From Aerococcus viridans (GTDB lineage Bacteria; Bacillota; Bacilli; Lactobacillales; Aerococcaceae): DNA of 64,000 nucleotides. Positions 26,586 through 34,328 of the stretch are shown here, piece by piece (position 1 is the stretch's first letter; every line of letters begins with the position of its first letter). The notes under the pieces are model-generated. The model did not search any database. It was not told the origin of the DNA and saw only the letters and a list, made by a program, of their open reading frames with translations. A program made the translations under genes and the position numbers. Location: the NCBI RefSeq assembly GCF_002871935.1, contig NZ_PNHQ01000001.1, positions 66,721 through 130,720 on the forward strand, read 5' to 3'.

Positions 26586-27065
26586 TTATACTTGATGGTT
26601 ATCTAGTTTAGATTGATCAAAGCCTTCCAAAGCCAGTAAAGCTATTTTGCGGTCGATACCTCCTGCATAACCTGTAAGTGCGCCATTGGTAGCTACAACC
26701 CGGTGACATGGAATTAGAATTGAAATGGGATTGTGGCCAACCGCACCGCCAGCTGCACGAGCTGAACTTCTTTTTCCCGGAGTATTTGACGCAACTTTAT
26801 CCGCTAATTCTTTATAACTAGTTGTCTGGCCGTAAGGGACATTCATCAACGCGTTCAGAATCTGCTGACGGTAAGGTGTTGCTTCTGGTGCTAGAATAGT
26901 CGGGTCAAGGATAGGGTTCTCACCAGCAAAATAAGCATCCAACCAATTTTTGACTTGCATTATCACTGGTGTTTCGGCTGCTGTCATCGTTTGCAAGTCG
27001 TATTGACTACCGAAATGTTTTTGGTCAGCAAACCACAGGCCTTTAATAGTTTGTTCGTCGCTCAC
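26586..27065 (-). CDS. ogt: Methylated-DNA--protein-cysteine methyltransferase
   Basis: The 159-residue protein carries the acceptor motif IPCHRVV with Cys120, preceded by the DNA-binding helix VPYGQTTSYKELA and the RAAGGAVGHNP turn. It removes O6-methylguanine adducts by suicide transfer. The listed start is GTG at 27065, without an obvious Shine-Dalgarno sequence, so the exact start is uncertain. It lies 87 bases upstream of a glycosylase gene that may also repair alkylation damage. Confidence 0.93.
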   Translation of the reverse strand: MSDEQTIKGLWFADQKHFGSQYDLQTMTAAETPVIMQVKNWLDAYFAGENPILDPTILAPEATPYRQQILNALMNVPYGQTTSYKELADKVASNTPGKRSSARAAGGAVGHNPISILIPCHRVVATNGALTGYAGGIDRKIALLALEGFDQSKLDNHQV

Positions 27066-27143
27066 GATAGTGATTTGTCCGAGTGGTGAGGTATAAGATG
27101 ATTTGTAATATATGGTAATCCCTCCTGGGTTAAGATGACAGAT

Positions 27144-27180
27144 ACCCTAGCTATCTCAGGTAAATGAGGCTAGCTAGGGT
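27144..27180 (+). terminator. Strong hairpin, terminator-like on the plus strand
   Basis: ACCCTAGCTA and TAGCTAGGGT pair perfectly around a loop holding a smaller CTCA/TGAG stem; TTTTCATTT follows on the plus strand. It lies between ogt and the tautomerase gene, both on the minus strand, where the T-run is weak. Confidence 0.5.
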
Positions 27181-27206
27181 TTTCATTTATATCCTTCTAA
27201 ACCGAT

Positions 27207-27590
27207 TTACTCTGCGTATTGGGCAATACCATTACCAAAGGACCAGTTCTCTTTATTTACTTCAATTAAATTGATGAAAACATCTTCTTTGCGAATTTCT
27301 AATTGACTATTTAATTTATCCGCAATCGTCTTGTATAAAGCTTTCTTTACTTCAGTTGTACGCCCTTCATTCATGGTGATTTGAATGATCACGATACCAT
27401 CTGTACGGTCAACACCTAGGTAATTGGTAGAAAATATCAGTTCTTCAGCTTTTAAATCATTCACAACTACGAACTTGTCTTCTTCAGGAATGCCAATTGT
27501 TTCAAGCATAGCTTCATAAACTAACTCACCTAATTGTGTTTTAAATGCGGCTGTCTTACCTTCTAAAAGATCGATTCTCACTAATGGCAT
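27207..27590 (-). CDS. Tautomerase-superfamily protein
   Basis: I choose the ATG at 27590, behind GGGAGTG, because it places Pro at position 2 (MPLVRIDLLEGK), the N-terminal catalytic proline of the 4-oxalocrotonate tautomerase/MIF fold. The 127-residue length is that of the fused two-unit tautomerases common in Lactobacillales. A second beta-alpha-beta unit follows near IVIIQITMNEGRTTEVKKAL. The substrate is unknown. Confidence 0.82.
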   Translation of the reverse strand: MPLVRIDLLEGKTAAFKTQLGELVYEAMLETIGIPEEDKFVVVNDLKAEELIFSTNYLGVDRTDGIVIIQITMNEGRTTEVKKALYKTIADKLNSQLEIRKEDVFINLIEVNKENWSFGNGIAQYAE

Positions 27591-27705
27591 ATAACACACT
27601 CCCTATCTGATTCATAACATGATTATATATGAAAAAATGATTAAAATGCTAATAAAACACTTTAAATTTAATACTGATCAAAAATATTTTATTTTTAATC
27701 AAAAA

Positions 27706-27737
27706 GACACTTCTATAAAGAATAAATAAGAAGTGCC
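27706..27737 (-). terminator. Terminator of the HAD gene
   Basis: On the minus strand GCACTTCT pairs with AGAAGTGT across an A/T-rich loop, followed by TTTTT. It lies 23 bases beyond the HAD stop. Confidence 0.7.
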
Positions 27738-27759
27738 CTATTACAAAATATAGCTATTA

Positions 27760-28545
27760 TTAAATTAATTCGTGTTCAACACAGAAGTGATAAATACCAT
27801 CTTCAGATACATGTCCGATTACCTCGTCAGCTACTGCTTTTAATTGGTCAGAACCATTTTCCATAGCTAGTCCAAAACCAACAGCTTCCAGCATCTCAAT
27901 ATCATTATTCCCGTCGCCAAAAGCAATGGCTTGAGACTTATCTAGACCATAATAATCAAGTATTTTACGAATTCCCGCACCTTTTCCACCAGAAGCTGGG
28001 ATAATATCCACAGCCCGGTCCCACCAAGCCGTAATCTTTGAATCAGTGGTATTATTCATGATGACATCATAGTGTTCTTTAGTTGAACCAAGCATCAACT
28101 GATAGATACTTTCATTTTCAATTGTTGCATCAAATGCTTCCGATACGATGACTTCTTGGTGGGCAAAAGAAAAGTAATCAATTAAATCCTCATCTTTCCC
28201 ATTCGCAATCGTCTTGTCTTTTGTGGCAATAGCAACTGGCCGGTTCAAAGTCTGCGCATTTTCAATAATTTGCTTAATATCTGATGTGGGAATTGGATGC
28301 TTATGAATACTTTCTGTTTGATTAAAACAATATGAACCATTGAAAGTTAAGTAAGCATCAAAATCAATATCTTCAAATTGCGGTAAAGCAATTGGACTTC
28401 TTCCGGTTGCTAAGCAAAGTAAAATATTCTGCTCTTTTAACGCTTTTAGCGTCTCTAGCATTCGCTCTGAAATTTGTTTCTTCTCCATATCAATCAAAGT
28501 ACCATCAATATCAAAGAATATCATTTTTACATCTTTCACCAGCAA
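27760..28545 (-). CDS. Cof-type HAD-superfamily phosphatase
   Basis: The protein has HAD motif I FFDIDGTLID, motif II ATGRS, motif III Lys in a GKGAGIRKIL stretch, and motif IV FGDGNNDIEMLE, the class IIB (Cof) arrangement with a cap domain between II and III. The start could be TTG at 28545 (261 aa), behind AAAGGG, or ATG at 28524, immediately before the motif I strand. Members dephosphorylate sugar phosphates or nucleotides. A decayed second HAD gene lies just upstream. Confidence 0.88.
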   Translation of the reverse strand: MLVKDVKMIFFDIDGTLIDMEKKQISERMLETLKALKEQNILLCLATGRSPIALPQFEDIDFDAYLTFNGSYCFNQTESIHKHPIPTSDIKQIIENAQTLNRPVAIATKDKTIANGKDEDLIDYFSFAHQEVIVSEAFDATIENESIYQLMLGSTKEHYDVIMNNTTDSKITAWWDRAVDIIPASGGKGAGIRKILDYYGLDKSQAIAFGDGNNDIEMLEAVGFGLAMENGSDQLKAVADEVIGHVSEDGIYHFCVEHELI

Positions 28546-28617
28546 TCAACCCTTTCTAAGAAAACCTATTATCGACAGTAATAGTCATTTTATATAAGCC
28601 TAAACTACAGTAAATAG

Positions 28618-28807
28618 CTAGTCTAAAGCAACAAGAACCCCATCGTTATCATTTGACGGACAGATTCATCGGTCACTGCTTTGACTTCTTCAGACGCATT
28701 TTCCATAGCATAAGCGCTACCACATCACCAGTATAATCTGTCCGCATAAAGGTGCCATCCATATTAACAACAACTAACTTAATATCATAGGGGGTGACAA
28801 TCATCAT
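28618..28807 (-). pseudogene. Remnant of a second Cof-type HAD phosphatase
   Basis: An ATG at 28807 behind GGAGTG opens with MIVTPYDIKLVVVNMDGTFM, a HAD motif I start with the first catalytic Asp changed to Asn. After about 30 residues the frame is lost. A different frame then reads AYAMENASEEVKAVTDES, the usual C-terminal segment of Cof proteins, and a further shift gives NDNDGVLVAL before a stop. The middle of roughly 200 residues is deleted. It is clearly inactive. Confidence 0.8.
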
Positions 28808-28966
28808 TTACACTCCATGCATTTAGTCTATATAAATAAAGCGTTTTCTAAATGTATGTTAACATGTCTATATAAGTGAGTAAATTACTTTGAATGCTTT
28901 AGTAATAAGCTATCAATATCCAAGAATTGCAGTAATAAAGTAATCAATAGCATATGCTGTTCAACT

Positions 28967-28989
28967 TAAATTAGATATTATCTAATTTA
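28967..28989. repeat. Perfect 11-base palindrome arms with 1-base centre
   Basis: TAAATTAGATA at 28967-28977 and TATCTAATTTA at 28979-28989 are exact reverse complements around one T. It lies 38 bases upstream of a truncated small ORF and resembles a dimeric-repressor operator. It lacks the GC content of a terminator. Confidence 0.5.
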
Positions 28990-29026
28990 TCTTGAATAGA
29001 CGGCTATGCTATAGGTAATAAATTTT

Positions 29027-29107
29027 ATGGAAGTTAATGCTAAATTGGATAATAAATTTGATTTTTATGAAATGGAAGAAACTTTCTTGAAGATTAGTAA
29101 AGAATAG
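29027..29107 (+). pseudogene. Truncated paralogue of the small gene at 30286
   Basis: The frame reads MEVNAKLDNKFDFYEMEETF then LKISKE and a stop, 26 residues. The segment FYEMEETFLKISKE corresponds almost exactly to FYEMEENFLRISKE near the start of the 119-residue protein at 30286-30645. The copy is cut by a TAG where the intact gene continues with IEVMSD. It is a duplicated and truncated remnant. Confidence 0.7.
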
Positions 29108-29135
29108 GAATTTAAGCTGATCAATCTTAAGTTTC

Positions 29136-29214
29136 CTAATCAGGTAACTCACTGATTCTAATATTTTTTATCACTAATATCGAAAAGTTGTTTTATAATA
29201 GTTGAATAGGTCAT
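29136..29214 (-). pseudogene. Probable transposase N-terminal remnant (ISL3-like)
   Basis: Behind AAGAAGGAAATTTC an ATG opens MTYSTIIKQLFDISDK, which resembles the N-termini of ISL3-family transposases. After one frameshift in an A-run the text continues NIRISELPD and stops. No rest of a transposase or matching terminal inverted repeats were recognised within the window, so this is a decayed insertion-sequence fragment at best. The family call is from memory of the N-terminal pattern. Confidence 0.4.
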
Positions 29215-29382
29215 GAAATTTCCTTCTTTCAAGTATATTGTGGTGATTTACTTTATTTTAGGATTTCATGGCCATCTTGTATAACAAAATAGTGCTAACA
29301 GAAATTCCTAAGAATTGTCCACCTATACTATTTATCATAAAGCATAACTTTTTATATATATTTATTGATTTCTAGCATACAA

Positions 29383-29415
29383 AAAACCGATAACGCCTTT
29401 AAGGTCATCGGTTTT
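29383..29415. terminator. Terminator of the cupin gene
   Basis: AAAACCGAT and ATCGGTTTT pair perfectly and T-runs flank both sides. It lies 46 bases beyond the cupin gene stop on the minus strand. Confidence 0.75.
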
Positions 29416-29460
29416 CTTGATTTAACTATTATTTATACTTTTATACATTTTATTTTTCTT

Positions 29461-29898
29461 TTATTCGTTTGGATCGCTTTCAGCGTCTTCTTGAGTGGCA
29501 TGAACAGTACCAGGTACGTGGTCAGGGCTAGCATAAATAGTGTAAAGTTTTAACGGTACACTCCCCCGATTGGTGATATTATGCCATAATCCTAATGGCA
29601 CAAAGACTGCTTCATCTTCTCCAACTTTTTGTTCAAAGGATAAATCGTCCTCAGCAGGGCCCATCTGGCAAAGACCCTCACCTTGCTCGATACGGATAAA
29701 TTGATCACTTTCATGATGTACTTCTAAACCAATATCACCGCCTACAGGAATTTCCATAACAGTTAACTGCAACTTATTACCTGTCCACATCGTTGTACGA
29801 AAATTTGTATTCTCTAACGTTTCTTTTTCAATATCTAAAATATACGGCTTTTTGTCGTTATCTACATTACCAGTTAGAAATTTATTGTCAGTCATCAT
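29461..29898 (-). CDS. Cupin-domain protein
   Basis: The 145-residue protein is a single cupin. Motif 1 reads GGDIGLEVHHESDQFIRIEQGEG (quoted in part: GLEVHHESDQF), and motif 2 includes FVPLGLWHNITN, giving a likely His-His-Glu/Gln-His metal site. It resembles the mannose-6-phosphate-isomerase-like cupins. The ATG follows AAGGAGGG. No enzymatic activity can be assigned. Confidence 0.85.
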   Translation of the reverse strand: MMTDNKFLTGNVDNDKKPYILDIEKETLENTNFRTTMWTGNKLQLTVMEIPVGGDIGLEVHHESDQFIRIEQGEGLCQMGPAEDDLSFEQKVGEDEAVFVPLGLWHNITNRGSVPLKLYTIYASPDHVPGTVHATQEDAESDPNE

Positions 29899-30046
29899 AA
29901 TCCCTCCTTATCTATAATTCTACTCCTTATATATTTAAATGCAAATATATTGTGAATAAGTGATCATAAAAATATTGTTGCTTCCTATTTACTTTTAGTT
30001 TATGATTTTTTTAGTTATTTATTCATTTATAGAAAGGCGCTTTATT

Positions 30047-30277
30047 ATGAGATCACTTATCCATTTTTGGCAGCAAGCATTTAATTTTAAACAGCATTTA
30101 AGCTGGCGTGAGGCTTTAACTAGGATTTTAACAAATCTTATTTTTATTATTATGCTCTACGGCATTGCTTTAATTGCACCACCTTCATGGGAGGAACCCA
30201 TTGCTTCTCTTGCCCGAATTTATAGTACCGTATCAATCATTCCGATATTAACCACCATCATTAGTGCAATAAAATAA
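30047..30277 (+). CDS. Small membrane protein, 76 aa
   Basis: I choose the ATG at 30047 behind AGAAAGGCGC over upstream in-frame starts. The product begins MRSLIHFWQQAFNFKQHL, has a hydrophobic segment LIFIIMLYGIALIA near residues 31-44 and another, ISTVSIIPILTTII-like, near the C-terminus. It is a two-pass membrane protein of unknown family, followed 8 bases later by the small acidic ORF, so the two probably form an operon. Confidence 0.65.
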   Translation: MRSLIHFWQQAFNFKQHLSWREALTRILTNLIFIIMLYGIALIAPPSWEEPIASLARIYSTVSIIPILTTIISAIK

Positions 30278-30285
30278 TCGTCAAA

Positions 30286-30645
30286 TTGACAAGCTTTAAG
30301 AAAGTTGGGGATAACTTGAAAAATACTGATAATTTTTATGAGATGGAAGAAAATTTTTTGAGGATTTCTAAAGAAATTGAGGTCATGTCTGATTCCCTCG
30401 AAAATTTTGAAAAATATCTACCAAACATCCAACTGTTTCTTAACTACTATGGCAGTGAGAACTGGTTTAAACATTTAAAGATGGAAGAAGAAGACCTATT
30501 TGAGGATGCGAGTACAACAGCTGTACTAGGAGAAGACTACAGCTATGACCTGGTGATCGATATTATGAATTTAGCCAATAAACTAAAGCGTGTTGGTGAA
30601 AGCTTATTAGAAGATAGCTCAAATTCCTCATCCAACAACGAATAA
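30286..30645 (+). CDS. Small acidic protein, 119 aa, unknown
   Basis: The frame has TTG starts at 30286 and 30316 (behind GTTGGGGAT) and no ATG near its beginning, so the start is uncertain. It is rich in Glu, Asp and Asn, with segments NFYEMEENFLRISKEIEVM, FEKYLPNIQLF and EDYSYDLVIDIMNLANKL that look helical. In Lactobacillales such proteins often carry DUF4298 (FYxMExx helical), and the pattern here is compatible with that. A truncated copy lies at 29027. It follows a small membrane protein gene. Confidence 0.7.
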   Translation: MTSFKKVGDNLKNTDNFYEMEENFLRISKEIEVMSDSLENFEKYLPNIQLFLNYYGSENWFKHLKMEEEDLFEDASTTAVLGEDYSYDLVIDIMNLANKLKRVGESLLEDSSNSSSNNE

Positions 30646-30688
30646 AAAGCTATTATTTAATGCATAGTAGACTTGGTTATCACACAGA

Positions 30689-30726
30689 AAAAAAGACATT
30701 TCCCACATAAGTGAGAAATGTCTTTT
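30689..30726. terminator. Bidirectional terminator
   Basis: AAAAAGACATTTC and GAAATGTCTTTTT pair perfectly across a 12-base loop. It closes the small plus-strand pair and may also end rpsI. Confidence 0.8.
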
Positions 30727-30814
30727 TGATTTGTATATGGGTTGGTACTGATTTCTTTGGAAATCTCTGTCCATACTGTATCCATATACGAATAAATTCG
30801 TAATAGCCCAAAAA

Positions 30815-31207
30815 TTAACGTTTTGAGAATTGAGGTGCTTTACGCGCTTTTTTAAGACCTGGTTTTTTACGTTCTTTCATACGTGGGTCACGTGTTAAAA
30901 GACCAGCATCTTTAAGTGGTTTACGGAAGTCAGGATCTACTTCTAATAATGCACGAGAGATACCGTGACGCGCTGCACCTGATTGACCAGCATATCCACC
31001 ACCGTTAACGTTGATGAAGATGTCATATTGGCCTTCAGTTTGTGTAACTGCTAAAGGTTGTTTAACGATTACGAATAATGATTCGTATGGTAGGTAATCT
31101 TCCATTTCTTTACCGTTAAAAACGATTTTACCTGTACCAGGTACTAAGCGTACACGGGCTGTTGAGTTTTTACGACGGCCTGTTGCGATGTATTGAGCTT
31201 GTGCCAT
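30815..31207 (-). CDS. rpsI: 30S ribosomal protein S9
   Basis: The 130-residue protein ends with the conserved basic tail [12 protein letters not shown], whose final SKR reaches the P-site t[15 protein letters not shown] near the N-terminus and [18 protein letters not shown] in the middle are typical S9. It follows rplM by 14 bases, the usual L13-S9 operon. Confidence 0.98.
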   Translation of the reverse strand: MAQAQYIATGRRKNSTARVRLVPGTGKIVFNGKEMEDYLPYESLFVIVKQPLAVTQTEGQYDIFINVNGGGYAGQSGAARHGISRALLEVDPDFRKPLKDAGLLTRDPRMKERKKPGLKKARKAPQFSKR

Positions 31208-31221
31208 TTGCTTTTCCCTCC

Positions 31222-31665
31222 TTAGATTAATTCGTTAATGTCTAATTGTTTAGGTTGTTGTGCTGCATGTGGGTGTTCCGTACCAGCGTATACGTGTAGG
31301 TGTGTAAATTGAGAACGGCCTAAACGGTTTTTTGGTAACATACCTTTAACTGAAGTTTCGATTAAACGTGCTGGTTTTTCATCACGTAATGTACCTGCAG
31401 TTGTTTCATAGATACCACCTGGGTAACCTGAGTGACGGTAGTATTTTTTATCTGTTGCTTTTTTACCAGTTAATTTCACTTTTTCAGCGTTGATGATGAT
31501 AACTTGATCACCTGTGTCAACGTTTGGTGTGAATGTTGGTTTATTTTTACCACGTAACATGCTTGCCGCAACTGTTGATAGACGTCCTAATGGAACATCT
31601 GTAGCGTCTAAGACAACCCAGTTACGTTCAACTTCGTTTGCTTTCGCCATATATGTTGTACGCAT
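31222..31665 (-). CDS. rplM: 50S ribosomal protein L13
   Basis: The 147-residue protein starts [20 protein letters not shown], as usual in Firmicutes, and has the conserved [12 protein letters not shown] motif near residue 108 and [13 protein letters not shown] near the end. L13 is an early 23S rRNA-binding assembly protein. It leads the rplM-rpsI operon behind a clear promoter and an L13-leader-like untranslated region. Confidence 0.98.
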   Translation of the reverse strand: MRTTYMAKANEVERNWVVLDATDVPLGRLSTVAASMLRGKNKPTFTPNVDTGDQVIIINAEKVKLTGKKATDKKYYRHSGYPGGIYETTAGTLRDEKPARLIETSVKGMLPKNRLGRSQFTHLHVYAGTEHPHAAQQPKQLDINELI

Positions 31666-31679
31666 TATATTTCCTCCGT

Positions 31680-31750
31680 TTATCTTGTCTGATTGTTCGA
31701 TTCATAATTGGTTTCCGGGGCCTATCATGGGGCAAACAATACCGTCTTAT
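31680..31750 (-). promoter_or_regulatory. Leader of rplM, candidate L13 autoregulatory element
   Basis: The minus-strand leader between the promoter and rplM contains a GC-rich stem candidate (GCCCCATGATAGGCCCC region) and other paired segments. Firmicutes rplM transcripts carry a known L13 leader motif in this place. I did not fold it, so the assignment is tentative. Confidence 0.4.
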
Positions 31751-31780
31751 ATTGTACCATTTTAAAATTCATTAAGTCAA
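31751..31780 (-). promoter_or_regulatory. rplM-rpsI promoter
   Basis: On the minus strand TTGACT (31775-31780) and TACAAT (31751-31756) are 18 bases apart, a near-consensus sigma-A promoter about 85 bases before the rplM start. Confidence 0.7.
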
Positions 31781-31816
31781 TCCTTTTCCACGAAAAAATT
31801 CCTTATCATAGATTTC

Positions 31817-32728
31817 TTATTTGGCGTATTGTTGGATAGATTCTTCGAGCAAAGCTAAATAGCGTTTAGCAATTGAAGAAAGTTGGTGACGGTTAGCAGT
31901 TAAGTAACCTAACTCAATCACCTCATCTGATTCAAGGGGAATGGCTAAGATATCTGGACTATTTAAATCATCATTAATGATGCCTGAAGAAATAGTGTAG
32001 CCATCTAGACCGATGAGTAAATTAAATAAAGTTGCCCGGTCAGATACAATAATCCGTTTGGGGACAGGAATATCCGCTAAAATCTCTTCCCAATAGTAGA
32101 AAGAGTTGTGGGTGCCTTGTTCATATGATAAACGAGGATAAGCGGTTAAGTCATCTAAACTAATGGTTGTTTGCTTTGCTAAAGGATGCCCTTTATCAAT
32201 AAACACATGTGGTGCCGCTTTAAACAATGGTGTAAAAGTCAGTTGCTTCTCTTGAAAAGCCCCTTCTAATACCTTCTGATTATAATTAGACCGGTAAATA
32301 ACGCCTATCTCAGAGGTAAAATTCGCAACATCATCTAACACCTCAAATGTTCGTTCTTCTTTCAATGTCGCCTCATACTGATCTGCATCCATCTCCCTTA
32401 GTAACTTCACAAAAGCATCCACTACAAAAGCATAATGCTGCCCAGACACAGAAAATATTCGGTTGGCTTGGTCTCCTTCCTTATAGCGATGATTCATTAG
32501 ATCAATCTGCTCTAAAACCTGCCTTGCATACTGGAGAAATTCCTCCCCTTGCACCGTCAGAACGGTCCCCTTAGCTGTTCTTTGGAACAAGGTTATCCCC
32601 ATTTCCGCCTCCAAATTCGTCATAGCTTTCGACAAAGAAGGCTGGGCTATAAACAATTCTTTCGCTGCCTGAGTCATATTGCCCACTTCAACGACCTTCA
32701 TGAAATACTGTAAATCTTCAATTCGCAT
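31817..32728 (-). CDS. LysR-family transcriptional regulator
   Basis: The N-terminal HTH of this 303-residue protein reads LQYFMKVVEVGNMTQAAKEL and FIAQPSLSKAMTNLEAEMGI, typical LysR recognition helices, followed by a periplasmic-binding-like effector domain. It is transcribed away from the MetE-like gene; a perfect ATAGTTT-C-AAACTAT dyad with T-N11-A lies 18 bases upstream of its start. It most likely controls the methyltransferase gene, and perhaps methionine metabolism. Confidence 0.9.
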   Translation of the reverse strand: MRIEDLQYFMKVVEVGNMTQAAKELFIAQPSLSKAMTNLEAEMGITLFQRTAKGTVLTVQGEEFLQYARQVLEQIDLMNHRYKEGDQANRIFSVSGQHYAFVVDAFVKLLREMDADQYEATLKEERTFEVLDDVANFTSEIGVIYRSNYNQKVLEGAFQEKQLTFTPLFKAAPHVFIDKGHPLAKQTTISLDDLTAYPRLSYEQGTHNSFYYWEEILADIPVPKRIIVSDRATLFNLLIGLDGYTISSGIINDDLNSPDILAIPLESDEVIELGYLTANRHQLSSIAKRYLALLEESIQQYAK

Positions 32729-32745
32729 CTCTTACCCCCCTAATC

Positions 32746-32760
32746 ATAGTTTCAAACTAT
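32746..32760. promoter_or_regulatory. LysR-box dyad
   Basis: ATAGTTT and AAACTAT are exact reverse complements around one C, giving a T-N11-A LysR box in the divergent region between the LysR gene and the MetE-like gene. Confidence 0.55.
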
Positions 32761-32856
32761 GAAAACCAACACCCAATAGATATTTGTAATTATTATGTCA
32801 CACCCATATACTCATAACAAGTTCAAAAATATTTACCGAAAAAGGAGAACATTACT

Positions 32857-34035
32857 ATGACACAAACACAAACTTCAAAACGATTCCTTACAGTTGGCTC
32901 ATTCTTACGTCCAGAAGACTTACTAACCTATAAACGTCAGATTGAAGTTCGCGATGATATTCAATATCCATTCTACCAAGACTTTGACAACTATAAAAAA
33001 GTAGAAGACGAAGCTGTAGCTGATATCGTAAAAAAAGAAATCGAATTAGACTTCCCTGAAATTACAGATGGCGAATACTCAAAATCATTATGGCATCTAG
33101 ACTTTGTTTGGGGCTTTGACGGGGTACGTCGTTTCATTGCTGATCAAGGGTATATCTTTGTTGATCATGATAACGAAAACCCATTTGAAACACGTAAAGA
33201 TATCGGAATTGAAATCTTCAAACCTTTATCAGGTAAAAACCATCCTTTTATTGACCATTACAAGCGTTTAGTAGCCTTAAATGATTCAGATGTTGATGTG
33301 AAAGTTTGTATCCCTTCACCAGGTCATATCTATGTTGATTTAGGTTTAAACCTACAAACATACAACCAAGTATACCAATCACAAGCTGAATTAAAAGAAG
33401 GTTTAATCAATGCCTACAAAGAATTCTTAGATGAATATGTACAAGAAGGCGGAAAAATCATTCAATTAGATGACTGTTTATGGACTATCCATGCTGAGGA
33501 TGCTTCAAACTCACCATTCAGAAATGAAGATGGTACTTGGGACGCTGAGGCAGCTAAAGCCAGTGCAGAAGCTTATGTAGCTATTAATAATGCAATCATT
33601 GATTACGGTCATGAATTAGGGTTAAAAGTGTACACCCACAACTGTCGTGGTAACTACGCATCTCGACATGCATCCAACGGTTCGTATGAAAAAATTGCGC
33701 ATTATTTCTTGAAAAACCAACGTTACGACCGTTTCTACTTAGAATGGGACGACGAGCGTGCTGGTTCAATCGACGCGTTAGAAGCTTTTAAAGACAACGA
33801 CCAAGTAGAAGTTGTATTAGGTTTACTATCATCAAAAACAGCTGATTTAGACGATGAAGAACGTGCTTTAAACGGCTTAGAAGAAGCTAGCAAATATGTA
33901 TCAAAAGATCGATTATACCTATCCCACCAATGTGGTTTTGCTTCATGTGACGGTGGTAATGAATTAACCCATGAAAACCAATGGGACAAAATCAAGCAAG
34001 GACAAGACATCGCTTATAAATACTTTGGTGAATAA
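32857..34035 (+). CDS. MetE C-terminal-like cobalamin-independent methyltransferase
   Basis: The 392 residues correspond to the C-terminal catalytic barrel of MetE, as in the YxjG/YxjH group. Zn ligands are visible in YTHNCRGN (near 259) and in SHQCGFAS (near 357). An acidic metal-site Glu is likely in RFYLEWDDE. Full MetE is about 750 residues, so this is the short form; it may use methyl donors other than methyltetrahydropteroyl-triglutamate. A good AAAGGAG lies before the ATG. It is divergent from a LysR gene with a LysR box between. Confidence 0.85.
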   Translation: MTQTQTSKRFLTVGSFLRPEDLLTYKRQIEVRDDIQYPFYQDFDNYKKVEDEAVADIVKKEIELDFPEITDGEYSKSLWHLDFVWGFDGVRRFIADQGYIFVDHDNENPFETRKDIGIEIFKPLSGKNHPFIDHYKRLVALNDSDVDVKVCIPSPGHIYVDLGLNLQTYNQVYQSQAELKEGLINAYKEFLDEYVQEGGKIIQLDDCLWTIHAEDASNSPFRNEDGTWDAEAAKASAEAYVAINNAIIDYGHELGLKVYTHNCRGNYASRHASNGSYEKIAHYFLKNQRYDRFYLEWDDERAGSIDALEAFKDNDQVEVVLGLLSSKTADLDDEERALNGLEEASKYVSKDRLYLSHQCGFASCDGGNELTHENQWDKIKQGQDIAYKYFGE

Positions 34036-34064
34036 ATGATCATCACAAAACTATCATCCTTCAA

Positions 34065-34096
34065 AAAAGCGGTTGGCCCCCACGCCAACCGCTTTT
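34065..34096. terminator. Bidirectional terminator
   Basis: AAAAGCGGTTGGC and GCCAACCGCTTTT pair perfectly around a 6-base loop, just beyond the methyltransferase stop and the convergent small ORF. Confidence 0.85.
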
Positions 34097-34113
34097 CTTA
34101 ATGTATTCATATG

Positions 34114-34278
34114 TTACATTCCCTGTGTGGTATGCAGCATAAAGAAAGCCATGAAGAAGATTAACAGGACTACTGCTAGCACCCCAAAGATCAGGTAAAT
34201 CCGCTTCTGCTCTTTTTTGTACATATAATTACTGGTAATCAGTAGCAAAAAAGCTGCTACGAAAAATACCCAAATCAT
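34114..34278 (-). CDS. Small two-pass membrane protein, 54 aa
   Basis: The frame opens with ATG at 34278 behind GGTGG and reads MIWVFFVAAFLLLITSNYMY, then basic KKEQKR, a second hydrophobic stretch (about residues 28-47) and a short tail. Two membrane helices joined by a basic loop are clear. It is too short for common gene callers. It lies 50 bases downstream of pepF on the same strand and may be co-transcribed. The family is not recognised. Confidence 0.65.
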   Translation of the reverse strand: MIWVFFVAAFLLLITSNYMYKKEQKRIYLIFGVLAVVLLIFFMAFFMLHTTQGM

Positions 34279-34328
34279 CTGTCCACCAAACTTTCTCTCT
34301 ATTTATTTGTGGCAATCCCCTGTCTTCT

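Noticed and set aside
27144..27180. T-box or riboswitch between ogt and the tautomerase gene
   Set aside because: Only a simple strong hairpin is present; no T-box sequence or aptamer core is seen.
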